A DNA stretch of 64,000 nucleotides, taken from Allacma fusca (Eukaryota; Arthropoda; Collembola; Symphypleona; Sminthuridae). The stretch lies in the NCBI GenBank assembly GCA_947179485.1, contig OX359247.1, forward strand, positions 32,030,801 through 32,094,800, written 5' to 3'. Of the stretch, positions 23,436-34,675 are shown piece by piece. A program made the position numbers and the translations under genes. Every line of letters starts with the position of its first letter. The first letter of the stretch is position 1. Under the pieces are notes generated by a model. That model saw only the letters and a list, made by a program, of their open reading frames with translations, ran no database searches and was not told where the DNA came from.

Positions 23436-25529
23436 AACCACAACCATACCAAACTTGTGATCCTGGAAATCCTCAAAACATTAGTCAAGAATGGCGTCCA
23501 AATATATTTTATACAAACTGTTGACCAAAATTAATTCGGTGTGCCTAAAGTACAAAATCTCAGTATGATTTGCAAATAAATCATTGTCATCCCAGTTAGT
23601 CCCTCGCGGAGCAACAAAATTGCAATACCGAACTTTGTCCCGGCTGCTGTGCTCTTCAAGCTGCATGTTTCCGAAGTTCTAATTTGTAACCATTGATTCA
23701 CCTGATAAATTTGGCGGTTTGTCATGCTAAGTGTCTGAAAAATATCCCTTGTCTACTACTGCCCGAACATTCAATACAACCTTGAAAGCCAAACCTACCA
23801 TATATGCAATTACTATTTTGTTGCACATGAACCCCACAAAAGAGCTGCTCATAAAAGCTCGTTAGAAAACATCTCGAGAAGCATTGAATATGTTGCTCAA
23901 AGTTGTAAAATGTAGTTTTAGACAGCATGTGTAGCGGAGTATTCGTCGGACTTACCGATGGAAATTATGGAAAATATGGCTGACTGGAATCAGAGCGAAT
24001 TTGACCATACTACTGACGTTAAAAGTTTATTTTTGAATAATATTAGGCTCTTTGCAAAAACACCAATTGCTGTTGTGCGTTTGTCCGCAAACGGGAAACG
24101 AAAATAATATTGCCACGATCTTTAATTTCCCCATAGGTAATCATTTGTTGGGTATTTTTATTATTTCTCTTTTCTTACTCCAAAATTTATGCTTTTCGCA
24201 CGAACACTTCAACCGATTTTAATCAATAACTAACTATTACGAGTTTTCGACACAAACAATGATAAAAAAATTTGAACGAAATCGGTCAAGTAGTTTTTGT
24301 CTGCGTTTTTGCTTTGATGACGTTTACAGGGGAGGGGGGTCACGGAAAAATGACTTTAGGATGACGATAGGGAGGGTAGGGTCCGAATATCGTGAAAAAA
24401 TGAAACGTAATATGTGCATACTCCCTAAGAGAAATATAGGCCTATTTTACACTTGAACGAAAACATTTAACATACCGGAATTAAGCTATTTTATTACTGA
24501 AATTTGAGGTTCCTTCCCTAAAATCGGCACCAGAAGTGCATTATATGGTCTTTTAAATGCATAAGATTTTAACGATAATTCTGCATAAAGGTGTTTTTGT
24601 TACGTTGACAATATCGGTATGTGTCTCATATTCGGGGTCTTAAGCAATTGGGTGTACTTTAAGACTTAAATTACATTTTAATGCATGGCTCCTAAATCAC
24701 ACGCTTTTTCTTTTCCTAGTTCGACTAAGTCAGTGTGATTTAGCCTACTTAAGCACTGTTGACGCCAACGTTCGGTTTATTGAGAATTGCAAACTTTTCA
24801 AATACAAAAATCAATGGGTCAAAAGATCATTTGTACAAAAGGCCCGATGTTTTCCAGATTTTTACACTGATTATTTATTTATTTTTTAAAAATTTCATCT
24901 GGAATTATGAAATCAGCTCCAAGTAATGAAAAGTCAGAAACAACAATATTTGTACTAATATGCAATATACACTCAGAAATGTGTTAAACACTTTCCAATG
25001 TGTGTATATACTACCCGTGTAGTAACAAAGTACACATGATGCATAACAATTACGAGCGGAACATATTTACACACCGGCTTCTCTATATGCGTTCTAGGCG
25101 TGGGTAGTTTCAGGAAGCCTAGCCTATATTCCCTAACCCCGAGCAGCAATTTGGAGACCCTACCTAGATTTTCATCCTAGCCTATATTTATTTTGAGCCC
25201 TAGCCTATACCCGTGCCTATATTTCTCATTTTTAATTTGCACCCCAGATCTGGGCCTATATTCTATCCTAGATCTGGGATAGGGGCCCAACTTTCTTTGG
25301 GCTCATTACTCACTCAGTTTTGTGTCGGGAGCATTATGTGTGTTCTTGTGTATTTAATTGGCATTAACGATGAAATAATGACTAGTCTGACTTCTTTTTC
25401 TGTAGAGGTACGGACCCCCAGAATGGAAATAACTCCCGATCCATAAATTCTAGGCACAGACCGACCCCAAGTGGTGGCTCAGCGATGGGGAATCCGAGAG
25501 AGGAAAAACGGCTTCCCAATGATGGGATA
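23436..25529. other. Repeat-derived spacer, no gene seen
   Basis: Holds phrases such as 'aaccgattttaatcaata' and 'aacgaaatcggtcaag' (about 24200-24300) like the interior of the MITEs at 27185 and 36264, and 'gcctatattc' words at 25110-25290 like the 54438 family. Nothing coding is recognised. Confidence 0.4.
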
Positions 25530-25706
25530 AATTCGGAGGATCAAGAAGTACTGGAATGTCCGGTGTGCTTTGAGATTCCCCGACCACCGATTTACAACTG
25601 TTATCTGGTCATATTATCTGTGGCGGATGCAAGGAGGAGAAAACCCGTGAGTGCCCGTCATTAGGGGTACAGCAATTTCTCCGTCCACAACGAAACCAGA
25701 TTATTT
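25530..25706 (+). pseudogene. RING-finger fragment, frameshifted
   Basis: One frame reads NSEDQEVLECPVCFEIPRPP then IYNC. About three bases later another frame reads GHIICGGCKEEKTRECP. Joined, the two have the Cys/His spacing of a SIAH-like RING finger (CPVC...C..GHIIC..C...CP). The shift, the missing final Cys pair and the lack of other exons suggest a gene remnant caught among repeats. Which RING gene it came from is not visible. Confidence 0.5.
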
Positions 25707-25962
25707 AACTCGATCGAACTGCAAGGGTAGGATGTGTCTGGGAAGTTTCTTGTGACGATTGACGGAGGAAGACTTCCTCCACTTGTGCTGCAGAATTCTT
25801 AATGTCATGATGGGACAACATGGGATTTAATTCCTGAAGAATCCCGACGAAGACATTTACCCCAACAAGCCAGCTTTCTCCATGGCCGTGCCCCTTGTAC
25901 GAAAGTACAAGCATCCCAAAAACCTCTGCTGGTCAACAGAATTTTTTGGGGGTATTCAGAAT

Positions 25963-26893
25963 CAGAGCTTCTGCCGGGGACAGGGACGTCCCGTCGGGAC
26001 ACTGGACGGACCGGGACGGGACGTCCCCGGGGACAAAATAATTGTCCCCATGTCGTATTCGGGACGGGACGGGGACAAAAAAAATTGTCCCCATTACATC
26101 AGGGACGGGACGGGGACAAAACAAATTGTCCCCACTATATTCGGGACGGGACATCCTTTTTGGTCGTGTATATAACGGGACGGGACGAGCAAGAATAGCA
26201 GAACAAGGATAACGTTTGAGCTTTAATGCTCATGAGTAAACTATTCTGTGGACACTATTTCACCGAATGTAAGACATTCGATTTTAGGTTGTAGAAAATG
26301 AGGCTTGTTGCTCAAAAAGTTAAGGAAGAATCTTGGAGCCACGATTCTATAAATGTGTTTTTTGTTTTTGGTACAAATATTTTTTGTACGAAATTTTCCC
26401 CATGTTCCGATTTTCGGTATGATAATGTCGACAACTGTTTTCAGTAATTATCGGGACGGTACAGGAATTTTGTTCACATGTCACGATTTTCGGGACCGGG
26501 GACAATATTTTTTTTTAATTTTGGGGACGGGACGGGGACAAGATTGTTGTCACCATGTCCCGACTTTCGAGACGGGACCGGGGGCAACGTTTTTAAAAAT
26601 TTTGGGGACGGGACGGGGACAAGATTTTTGTCCCCATGTCCCGACTTTCGGGACGGGACCGGGGGCAACGTTTTTAAAAATTTTGGGGACGGGACGGGGA
26701 CAAGATTTTTGTCCCCATGTCCCGACTTTCGGGACGGGACCGGGGACAACGCTTTTATAATTTTTTGGGGACGGGACGGGGACATGGTTTTTGTCACCGT
26801 GTCCCGATTGTCGGGACGGGACTGGGGACAAAGGTTTTGAAAAAATATCGGGACGGGGACGGGACAAGAATTTTGTCCCCAACAGAAGCTCTG
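25963..26893. mobile_element. hAT-like element, 'gggacggggacaa' word family
   Basis: Terminal inverted repeats CAGAGCTTCTG and CAGAAGCTCTG are a perfect 11-bp pair, flanked by an exact 8-bp duplication TTCAGAAT (25955-25962 and 26894-26901). CAGNG-type ends plus 8-bp duplications are classic hAT features. The interior holds near-identical units of about 85 bp (26520-26870) built on gggacgggacggggacaa. They create long meaningless open frames on both strands. Confidence 0.85.
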
Positions 26894-26900
26894 TTCAGAA

Positions 26901-28439
26901 TATAGCTCCTCACGGGTCGAGTAGTTATCCATACCGTACTCGTACTTGGAACCGTACTCGAATTGTCGGGTCAAATTCCCGCTTAACCCGGACTTGTGTA
27001 TTCAAGTACGAGTAAAAAATCCAGTACTCGGAGGACGGTATTATATTTCTAAATTTTTTACCGAACTTGGACCGTACTTACGAGTATAAAACGTTTATAC
27101 CGACCGACCCGTACTTGAACTCGTACTCGAACCGTACTCGAGTATCAAGTACACCGAAGAAATTTTTTTTAGATGTTATTTTTAGGGTGGCGTCAGCCCC
27201 CTAGTAAAATAGCCTTGTCCGTACGTCCGTACGTCCGTGTGTCCCTCCGCACGATTACGCAAAAACTACTGAACCGATTTCAATGACATTTTTTATGGGC
27301 TTTACTTGTATCAAAAGTAAGGCTGAGTTCGTATTTGGTTGAAATCGGCCCGATAGGGTTTGAGAAAAAATTCTTGAAATATTGGACTCTATGTCAAATG
27401 ACTGTTATCTTTAAAACTACTGAATCGATTTCAATGAAACTTTTTGTGAATATTGCTTATGTAAATAGTAATGGCTACTGTATATGACGTTGAAATCGGC
27501 CCGATAGGGTTTGAGGAAAAATTCTTGAAATTTTGGACTTTATGTCAAATGACTGTTATCTCTAAAACTACTGAGTCGATTTCAATGAAATTTTTTGTCA
27601 ATATTGCTTTTGTAAAAAGTAATGGTCACTGTTTATTTGGTTAAAATCGGCTCGATAGTTTTTTCGAAAACAAACGAAAATTTTTCCTACTTCGACGGCC
27701 GCGGCTGACGCCACCCTACGCGAAGCCTCAAATTATCGCGTAGCGATGATTTTTTGTTTAACAGATATTGACATAGAAAACAAATAGTAGATTCAACTAA
27801 CAAGAATTTGTAACTGCAACTTACGAACAGTGTTTGCAATTAAAATTTTATCCAACGAGATTAAAATGCCGATGCACAATAGATCAAGATTTGATTCTGC
27901 CAGTCATATCGACTGGATTCTCTTCAGTCAGGTCCATCTCATTCTAACCTTCATTAATTCTGCCCTATTCTCCTGTTCCATTATATTTTACGGCGATAGG
28001 TAAGTACTTACAATTCGTAACTGCAGTAGTACTCAATTCGGAGTTGTAACAATAACTTACGCTGTAGGTGTAACGTTTCATGCTATTCGCAGTAATTTTG
28101 AATTTAACCGCTTTTCCTTTTTTGCTTCGGAATAACAACAACTTTTTTTGTAATCAAGGAAATATGGATGTGGACTTTGTGCTGGAGGAAATTACTCGAG
28201 TATCAAATGTAAATCCAAGTACGGGTTCAAGTACTTTTGAATTTATGTCCCGAACTCGTACTCGTGCTTTGGTTCAAGTACTTTGAACGTACTCGTACTC
28301 GCTCTGATACTCGTTAGAAATATACTCAAGTTCGAGTACGAAAACGGATACTCGACCGACGAGTACAAGTACCAATTTAAGTTGATACCGTACTCGAACT
28401 CGAAACTCGAGTATCTACTCGTACTCGTGAGGAGCTATA
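26901..28439. mobile_element. Element with 14-bp perfect ends, 'tactcg' word family
   Basis: Ends TATAGCTCCTCACG and CGTGAGGAGCTATA form a perfect 14-bp inverted pair. Flanks GTTCAGAA and GTTCAAAA agree at 7 of 8 positions. Near each end the words gtactcg, cgtactt and cgagtac are repeated in both orientations (26905-27150 and 28195-28430). A TA-flanked MITE is nested inside (27185-27716). No transposase is seen. Confidence 0.65.
27185..27716. mobile_element. TA-flanked MITE with GGGTGGCGTCAGCC ends
   Basis: Perfect 14-bp inverted ends GGGTGGCGTCAGCC / GGCTGACGCCACCC lie between TA dinucleotides, as in Tc1/mariner-type insertions. The interior contains three tandem units of about 150 bp (starting near 27262, 27413 and 27563), each opening with aaaactactga..cgatttcaatga. 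A second member lies at 36264-36601. Confidence 0.75.
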
Positions 28440-28515
28440 GTTCAAAATAGCTTAGAGACTTTCCACATTTCGATCTGTGTGAGCCTGTGAGAAGATGGGA
28501 GCCAACTTGACATGA

Positions 28516-29248
28516 AACTTCGAGGATCTTCTGATTCAGGAAATTCCCCCAACTCCAACGGCACCAGAATCAAAAGCTTGTACGAAGCTAGTGGTCGGAT
28601 CAATTCAATTTGATTCGAATTTTTCAATTTGATTCAATTTGAAGCCTGAATTGAATCGAAAAACCGATTTTCGATTCAATTTGCCACAAAGCAATTCAAT
28701 TCGATTCAATTCACTCAGTGAATCGAATTGAATCGTAAATCGAACGATTCAAGTGGGAAAGTACAAAATTTTCCTTATGTTACTATGGAGTGTCGTATAC
28801 ATATTATAAAGGGTATAGTAAAAGCTATGCTAAAATAGCAAACGTTGTGCTAAACGTAATATTTGGACTTTGAATATACTGAAAAAAAGTACCCGTGCGC
28901 AGCCGAAGCGGTTTTGCTGAATTGTTTGAATTGCAATTCACAAGATATGATTCGATTCAGTTCAATACCCAAATCGAATCATTCGATTTGGCTTGGCTGC
29001 AAATCGAATCGAAATACTACTGAATCGAATTGAATCGAATCGAATCGAAAATTTCCAATTCTGAATTGAATTGGTCCGACCACTATACGAAGCCGATAAT
29101 TCAAACGCTGGAAGACATTCAAAATGATACTGATGTCTCCGAGAAGCTCCTGTGGGATATATCCTTGAAGACTAGACAAAGTTCGGAATTCGGAATGCTG
29201 AAAAAGGACTACCCAGCCCTCTCATGCTATTTCAGAAATACTGTTTAA
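28516..29248 (+). pseudogene. Short unidentified reading frame split by a hAT-like insertion
   Basis: Removing the element at 28589-29085 and one copy of its 8-bp duplication leaves one continuous frame: NFEDLLIQEIPPTPTAPESK followed by ACTKPIIQTLEDIQNDTDVS and on to a stop at 29246-29248. The frame continuing across the repaired site suggests the target was once coding, perhaps part of an older transposon protein. I recognise no domain and the frame is short, so this is tentative. Confidence 0.3.
28589..29085. mobile_element. hAT-like element, 'ttcgattcaa' word family, copy 1
   Basis: Ends TAGTGGTCGGA and TCCGACCACTA are perfect inverted repeats with an exact 8-bp duplication TACGAAGC (28581-28588, 29086-29093). 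The interior is dominated by variants of caattcgattcaattc in both orientations. Same family as 36070-36861. Confidence 0.82.
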
Positions 29249-29821
29249 GGCAAAACCGAAGACGCAAATGTGTTCCATATAATACCAGGAGCTTAAATTA
29301 ATTTTTAGGGTCCATTCGGGTAACAGGATACCAGACCTAAGTTAGCATGGTTAAATGACGATTACTGCCGTATGTGTTATCCACATAGGACCAAACAAAA
29401 TGCAAATCTACTTATGGCTTATAGTCCGTTGTTTTACTGTTAACACAAATATCGGGCGGGTAATGAACTGATTCTAATGAAGTTTTCTCGCACATGTTTT
29501 CACCGTTTGTCAGATTTCTAAAAAACGGTTTCAAGATTTCAAAAAAATGCCTCCAAAACTGCTATAAATGGCCCAGATTGAGGGTAAAACTCAATTTTTC
29601 AACCATTTTTCCGACGTTTTATTTATTAACAGTCAAAAATACAAAAACGCTTGCAAGCAGCAGTTGATAGTACACTTATTACTAAGATTAGCCCGTTTTA
29701 GAGGACAGATGAGAAAAAATTCAGTATTACGAACATCAACGAAATACTACAACGTAATAACATTACACGTGCATGTACACAGAAAAATGAGAATGCACTT
29801 GGAACAAGGCTATAGATAGTA
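29249..29821. other. Spacer, no gene seen
   Basis: No recognisable gene or repeat structure. A duplication copy TAGTA of the following element ends this stretch at 29817-29821. Confidence 0.4.
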
Positions 29822-30011
29822 GGCAATTTGCGATCAGATTCCGTAAATAATCAACCGTATAACTTACAACTCATAAAGCAATTTTACGTTATAAGTAATT
29901 TAAGTATACGTTATACGTTAAACAATTTGCGACACTCGGCACGCAGCGGAACTGCTGTTGACAACTAGAATCAACAATTTGGTAGTATCCGTAACAACAC
30001 TACTGAATTCT

Positions 30012-31293
30012 ATGAAGGAAGCACAACTCCAGTTTTTCCGAGATTTCTTCCAGGTAAAATGCCTGTTTCGACTTAACAGCTAAAGATGTTGTGCTTAAAA
30101 AAGTGATTTCATCATCATTATACTATTCTATTAAACGACTCCGGAGAGTAGATTTTACATCTCTCCACAAAAGAAAACGGTTTGATATAAACAGCTACAG
30201 TGATCGCGAAAGCAAGCTGTTATTTCGATTTACTTCAGCCCAAATAGTTCGAATTGGCGAGGCTTTACAAATTCCTGAAAATATCCGATTAAAAAATGGC
30301 ATGAATGTGAACGGTGAGTTGCTGTTAACTCTCCATAATTACTGGTTTTAAAACTAAAAATGCTGATTGGCAGTTTAATGTACACCAACAGGGGTAGAAG
30401 GGTTGACAATACTTTTGAGGAGACTTTGCTACCCCAATCGCTTGTTTGACCTGGTGAAACGTTTTGGCCGTGATATCTCTTCGTTGTCTCGAATTTGTAA
30501 TTGGATGCTGGATTGGATCTACAATAATTTTAGTAACAGAATCAGGTCACTAAATCAGCCATGGCTCACAAAGGAAAAGTTAGCACAGTATGCGGAGGTA
30601 CTAGGTTACAAATTATTTTGACACAAACATGCATATTATTTGTATTCAGAATTAAAACTCGTTCTGCAATTAGTGTTTAAAACTTTACAGGCTTGTTCCT
30701 ACAGTGGTTCACTGTATCCTAATATTGTTGGATTTATCGATGGAACTTGTCGGCCAATTTGTCGACCAAAGAAACAGCAGGAGTTATATTATAGTGGCTA
30801 CTATAAAGAACACCTTGTCAAATACCAAGGTCTCATGCTGCCCAATGGAATAATTGCCAGAGTCGACGGACCTTACATTGGAAAGAGGCACGATTCGGCA
30901 ATTATACACAGCAGCAAAATAATCCCAGAAATGGAGGAGCTTTTCGTCAATGCGGATGGAACTTGGTTTTCACTCTACGGACATTCTGGTTATGCAAACC
31001 AGAAATTTGTAAAGGTGGGTTTCAAAAATTACGCAAAGTTGTCGGATGCACAGAAGAAGTTTAATACTGATATGTCAGCATTACGTGTGAGTGTAGAGTA
31101 CGGATTTGGAAAAATTATTCAACTGTTTGCTTTTCTGGACTTCAAAAAAAATCAAAAGCTCCTCATGCAAGATATCAAGAAGCAGTACATAGTTGGAGGT
31201 ATTCTAACAAACTGTCATACTTGTCTGAATGGGAGCCAGGTATCTAGATACTTCTCTTGTAATCCTCCGACACTTGAGGAATATTTACACTGA
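30012..31293 (+). CDS. Harbinger-type DDE transposase, spliced
   Basis: A candidate start ATG at 30012 is followed by exon blocks of about 30080-30312, 30393-30597 and 30691-31293 with GT-AG borders. The first junction's phase could not be settled. N-terminal part: FDINSYSDRESKLLFRFT, then LLRRLCYPNRLFDLVKRFG, typical of the superfamily's helical domain. Catalytic residues sit in GFIDGTCRPICRP (Asp 1), KRHDSAIIHSS (Asp 2) and RVSVEYGFGKI (Glu). The last exon is long and intact, so the protein may still be functional or only recently dead. Confidence 0.75.
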
Positions 31294-31380
31294 TGTTAAT
31301 TTATGTACATATACAAGATATATTTATTACTTACAATTCATTTGCAATAATACTTCAATAAATGTAATAATAGTTTTAGC

Positions 31381-32684
31381 TTATTCCTTATTCAATGCCT
31401 TAGCCACAGCATTCACTAAATCGCACATTGTTTTCTGGATCCCTATCTGTGCTATAGATAATTCGTATGACCGTCTATTTTCATCAGCCATTCGGGCTTC
31501 CTTTTGTTGCTCAATTTCTAACCTTGCCTTTTCTATACGAATTCTCTCGCTTTCCAAAGCAAAAGTTGCTTCGTTTCTTTTCATCGAGGAGTTGCTTCAT
31601 TTCTTCCATCCTCATGTCATGTTCATGCTTGTTCCAGATCATTTCGTCTGATCGTCGTGATCTGCTTCGCCTCTTTCTAACGGGGCTCATGGCCAGATCT
31701 GTATGAGAAGCGACATTGAAATTAACCAGCAAAATATGATTCCAGTTGTTTAGATATAACTAATAAATAATAATCAGCACGTTAAACTATAGAACTTATT
31801 ACCTTTTTGGTATTCCAAAAATGTGTCGTTCCGCGACTTGTCTGCCTTTCCTTACGAATTTGTTGTGGTCTGGACACTTGCGAGGTATCTTTCTCAGGTA
31901 CTTTGTCTACTTCTGTAACTTCGTTTTCGGATTCCTGAAGGTAACTTTCGTCAGCTCCGAATTGATTTATTCCGGCTTTGCATTCCTCAACAATAGAAAT
32001 TATTTGCTCAATGAGTTCGCCTCTTTCTGTTTGCTGTTCTTCAGTTCCAGTCCTAATAGTGAAATCAATTTAGTGCATAGAATTTAAATTGATACAGTAG
32101 AAAATTACAATTACTTCAGCTAGTTCATTCATTGAGAAAATTCAACAGTGGAATTTTACGCTGGTGAAACTACTTGCCTATGTTTTTTGAACTCAAAATA
32201 ATTGACAAAGTAGTGGGGCTCCTACGTGCATACACCAACCCCAACATCCTCCTGACAATAATTTCTAGTGCACTTTAGTAAAACAAAACCCTTTGAAAAC
32301 AGTTTTAGCTTACTTGGATTTGAGTTCTTGCTGCTTCAGCTGTAGCATAAGACGATCCACTCGGTCTTTTGTAGTTCTTGGAGTAACATCGTACTTGAAA
32401 ATTTCATTGAGTTCTTTAGCAACTTGTGTCCATTTATCATCACCCAATTGCCAAGGATTAAGTGCAATTGCCGCCTTCAGAAGTCTTATGTCTTTCTCAA
32501 TGTTAAACCCGAACCTTTCCTATTAAATTAATTTCAGTCTTGAGTTTATAATTTTGTAGCAATGAACTTAAGATGTATCCAAGAAATGTATATGTTAAGA
32601 TTATTTACTTACCTTTTTGGGCTTTTTCTCCTTTGGAGTTTTGCAAACTTGATGACTGGATCCTGGAGATTTTCTTGCAGGCAT
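31381..32684 (-). pseudogene. Harbinger Myb/SANT-like DNA-binding protein, one frameshift
   Basis: Exons 32613-32684 (MPARKSPGSSHQVCKTPKEK) and 32314-32519 (FNIEKDIRLLKAAIALNPWQ...WTQVAKELNEIF, a Myb/SANT-like tri-helix with spaced Trp) are followed by exons near 31811-32055 and 31580-31700, then a coiled-coil end ESERIRIEKARLEIEQQKEA and a stop at 31381. The last part is one base out of frame near 31575, so this copy looks damaged. In Harbinger elements this protein helps bring the transposase to the ends (family knowledge). It is convergent with the transposase gene, with 88 bases between the stops. Confidence 0.68.
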
Positions 32685-33091
32685 TTTGGAAGCAGGAAAA
32701 CTGGAGAAAATTTACAGCACTAGATCTTGTAACTGCCACAAGTCACAATTGTGTTGACAGTGGCTGTGCTTGTGGCTTTCAATGGCAGTGTTATTTCAAT
32801 GACCATCAATCCGATTGGATGCGATTATGAATGATCCGTATTTAAATCAAAGAGCACGAGTACAATGATAAGTTTACGTAAATAGACTGTACCATCTTAT
32901 AATTATAATTTTGCGTCGAGTTTTTGTCTATTTTTAACGTAAACCTAAAATTAACGTAAAGTAATTTAAGTAAGCTTACGTAAAATTTTAAGTAACGTTA
33001 TAAGTTATAAGTGCATTTCGCAAATTGCCTAGTAACAGGTTCGGCCAAATCGCACGTAAGAATGAATAGGGCGGAGAGGTGGACAAATTTA

Positions 33092-34306
33092 GGGGGCTGT
33101 GACGTCAGTAAAAGTGATCTCAGCGCGCGCTCTACTTGTCTTTAATTGACAATCTGTATAGAAGCAAATAAAATTATTTAATGTGAACTTTATTTGTGCA
33201 ATAGCGGAATGTAAAAACACTAAAAATATTAAACAGAGTAGACGATCAGATTTAATATTTTACAAGTTCCCTAAAAATTCTCAAACGGCTAAGATTTGGG
33301 TTGTTAAGTGTAAGAGGAAAGAAAATGTAAATTGTGTAACTGCTAGGATTTGTTTACATCATTTCAGTGAAAGTGATTATGTCTGCGATTTAAAAAATAA
33401 ACTTTTGGACTTGACACGTTGACACCTAAAAAATATTAAAAAGTGCGACCGTTTCCAATGTATTTCCATTCAGCAAGCCAGTTTCCTTTCAATTAATTCG
33501 AAGTAACTGTCTACACAAAAAAAGAATTTAGAGATGAAATTAACAACTTATTGGAAAGCATAACAAATTTAAGGTGATCATAATTAGCTTATGAAGAAAC
33601 TTCGATCAATTATTTCAAAACAGAGAAGTGAAATCGTGAAGATTATTTGTGTGATTCTAAAGTTCTAAGTCTAAAAGCTGCATTAAGTAAACAAAAACCA
33701 CTTAAATATCTCTTTCCCCCGACCAAGCCAAATTAATTAGTGGCCACTAAAGTGTCAACTGGAGCATAGGGAATAATTCAAAGGCATTGACATTGACAAT
33801 CAAGTACCTAAGTACTAAAACCTATCATGTGACCAAGGAATATTTGCAAATTCCACTGCAATAACAGAACTTTATGAAGTCGAACGAGCAAGTTGACTTT
33901 TGGCGAAGAGATTTTTACCAAACTTCCCGTTTTCAATTTGATTCAAAAAATAATAATTAGTCGGGATTTGGTGTTCACATCGAGTTTCATACGGTGTCGT
34001 TATTCAATTTAAAGGCATTGATGGAATAAGCAAGATCCAAATTTACAGAAACAGCAAGAAACGCAAGTGTCAGCTGGGATTTTTAATCTTAACTCATTCC
34101 CTGCTAAAAACCAGAAGTCACGGGTTAATTTTGTGAACAGGAAACAATTTGTTAATAGCTCTGTTGTTGTCGTGGGTTAATTTTAATTTTAATTGTAATA
34201 CTTGAAAAGAATTACAAATCTTATTCAAACTATTTTGCGAATTGTTTACATACTTGTGTAGTATGTGTAGTAAGAAATGACTTTTGATGACGTCACAGCG
34301 AGGGGG
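33092..34306. mobile_element. P-element-like non-autonomous element with a THAP exon
   Basis: Ends ctgtgacgtca..aaaag (from 33097) and its reverse complement (to 34298) match at 16 of 18 positions. Flanking sequences ttaggggg and cgaggggg agree at 6 of 8, compatible with an old 8-bp duplication as in P elements. Only a THAP-like exon is recognisable inside; no GTP-binding or catalytic part is visible, so it is internally deleted. Confidence 0.5.
33183..33422 (+). pseudogene. THAP zinc-finger exon fragment
   Basis: The frame reads CAIAECKN, then FYKFPKNSQTAKIWVVKCKR, then ARICLHHFSESDY: the C-x4-C ... W ... C ... C-x2-H-F layout of a THAP DNA-binding domain, about 75 residues. There is no ATG at the start (first codon GTG) and the frame stops right after the domain. 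It is therefore a remnant, probably of a P-like transposase, given the surrounding inverted ends. Confidence 0.65.
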
Positions 34307-34309
34307 TTA

Positions 34310-34667
34310 TTAGGTTCAGCATCCACACTAGCACCTACTTTTTTTGACATCATATCTCCTGAACAAATGAGAACTTTGACAAAATGATTACATGGCCAAG
34401 TAAGCCATGTGAAATTGAAATAAACTATAACCAGATTTGTGTAAACCAGTTGGTACCAAGGTTGGACTTTGAATTTTATCAACCTGAGTCATTAAAAACT
34501 TCATATCTCCTGAACAAATGAGAATTTTAATCCGATATTATTTTACATTAATAGTCAAATGTTAACACACGTAAATATTTAGTTTAATTAGTTTAATGTT
34601 TTTGATTTCCTGAATAACATGCAGTAGTGGTATGACCCCACTCCGTTGACGAAGACTCCACCTCTTG
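34310..34667. repeat. Dispersed repeat family copy (interrupted by the next element)
   Basis: Contains 'cacactagcacc', 'atatctcctgaacaaatgagaa', 'aaataaactata' and 'tggtaccaa.gttggactttgaatttt' blocks also found at 38880-39330, and in part inverted at 51870-51925. The family continues past the hAT-like insertion at 35481 onward. Confidence 0.6.
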
Positions 34668-34675
34668 CTTCTTTT

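Larger units (their letters stand above)
29822..33029 (+). mobile_element. PIF/Harbinger-like DNA transposon with two convergent genes
   Basis: Inverted ends GGCAATTTGCGA / TCGCAAATTGCC are perfect and flanked by TAGTA on both sides. Subterminal regions carry several tacgttataagtaat-like words. The element encodes a DDE transposase on the plus strand and a Myb/SANT-like protein on the minus strand, the two-gene layout typical of PIF/Harbinger. Length is 3208 bp. The usual duplication in this superfamily is 3 bp (TWA), so the 5-bp direct repeat is unusual or partly coincidental. Confidence 0.82.

Noticed and set aside
26474-27015. Long overlapping open frames on both strands (up to 166 residues)
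   Set aside because: They are translations of the gggacggggacaa tandem words. Frames are open on both strands because the unit lacks stops, and no protein family fits.
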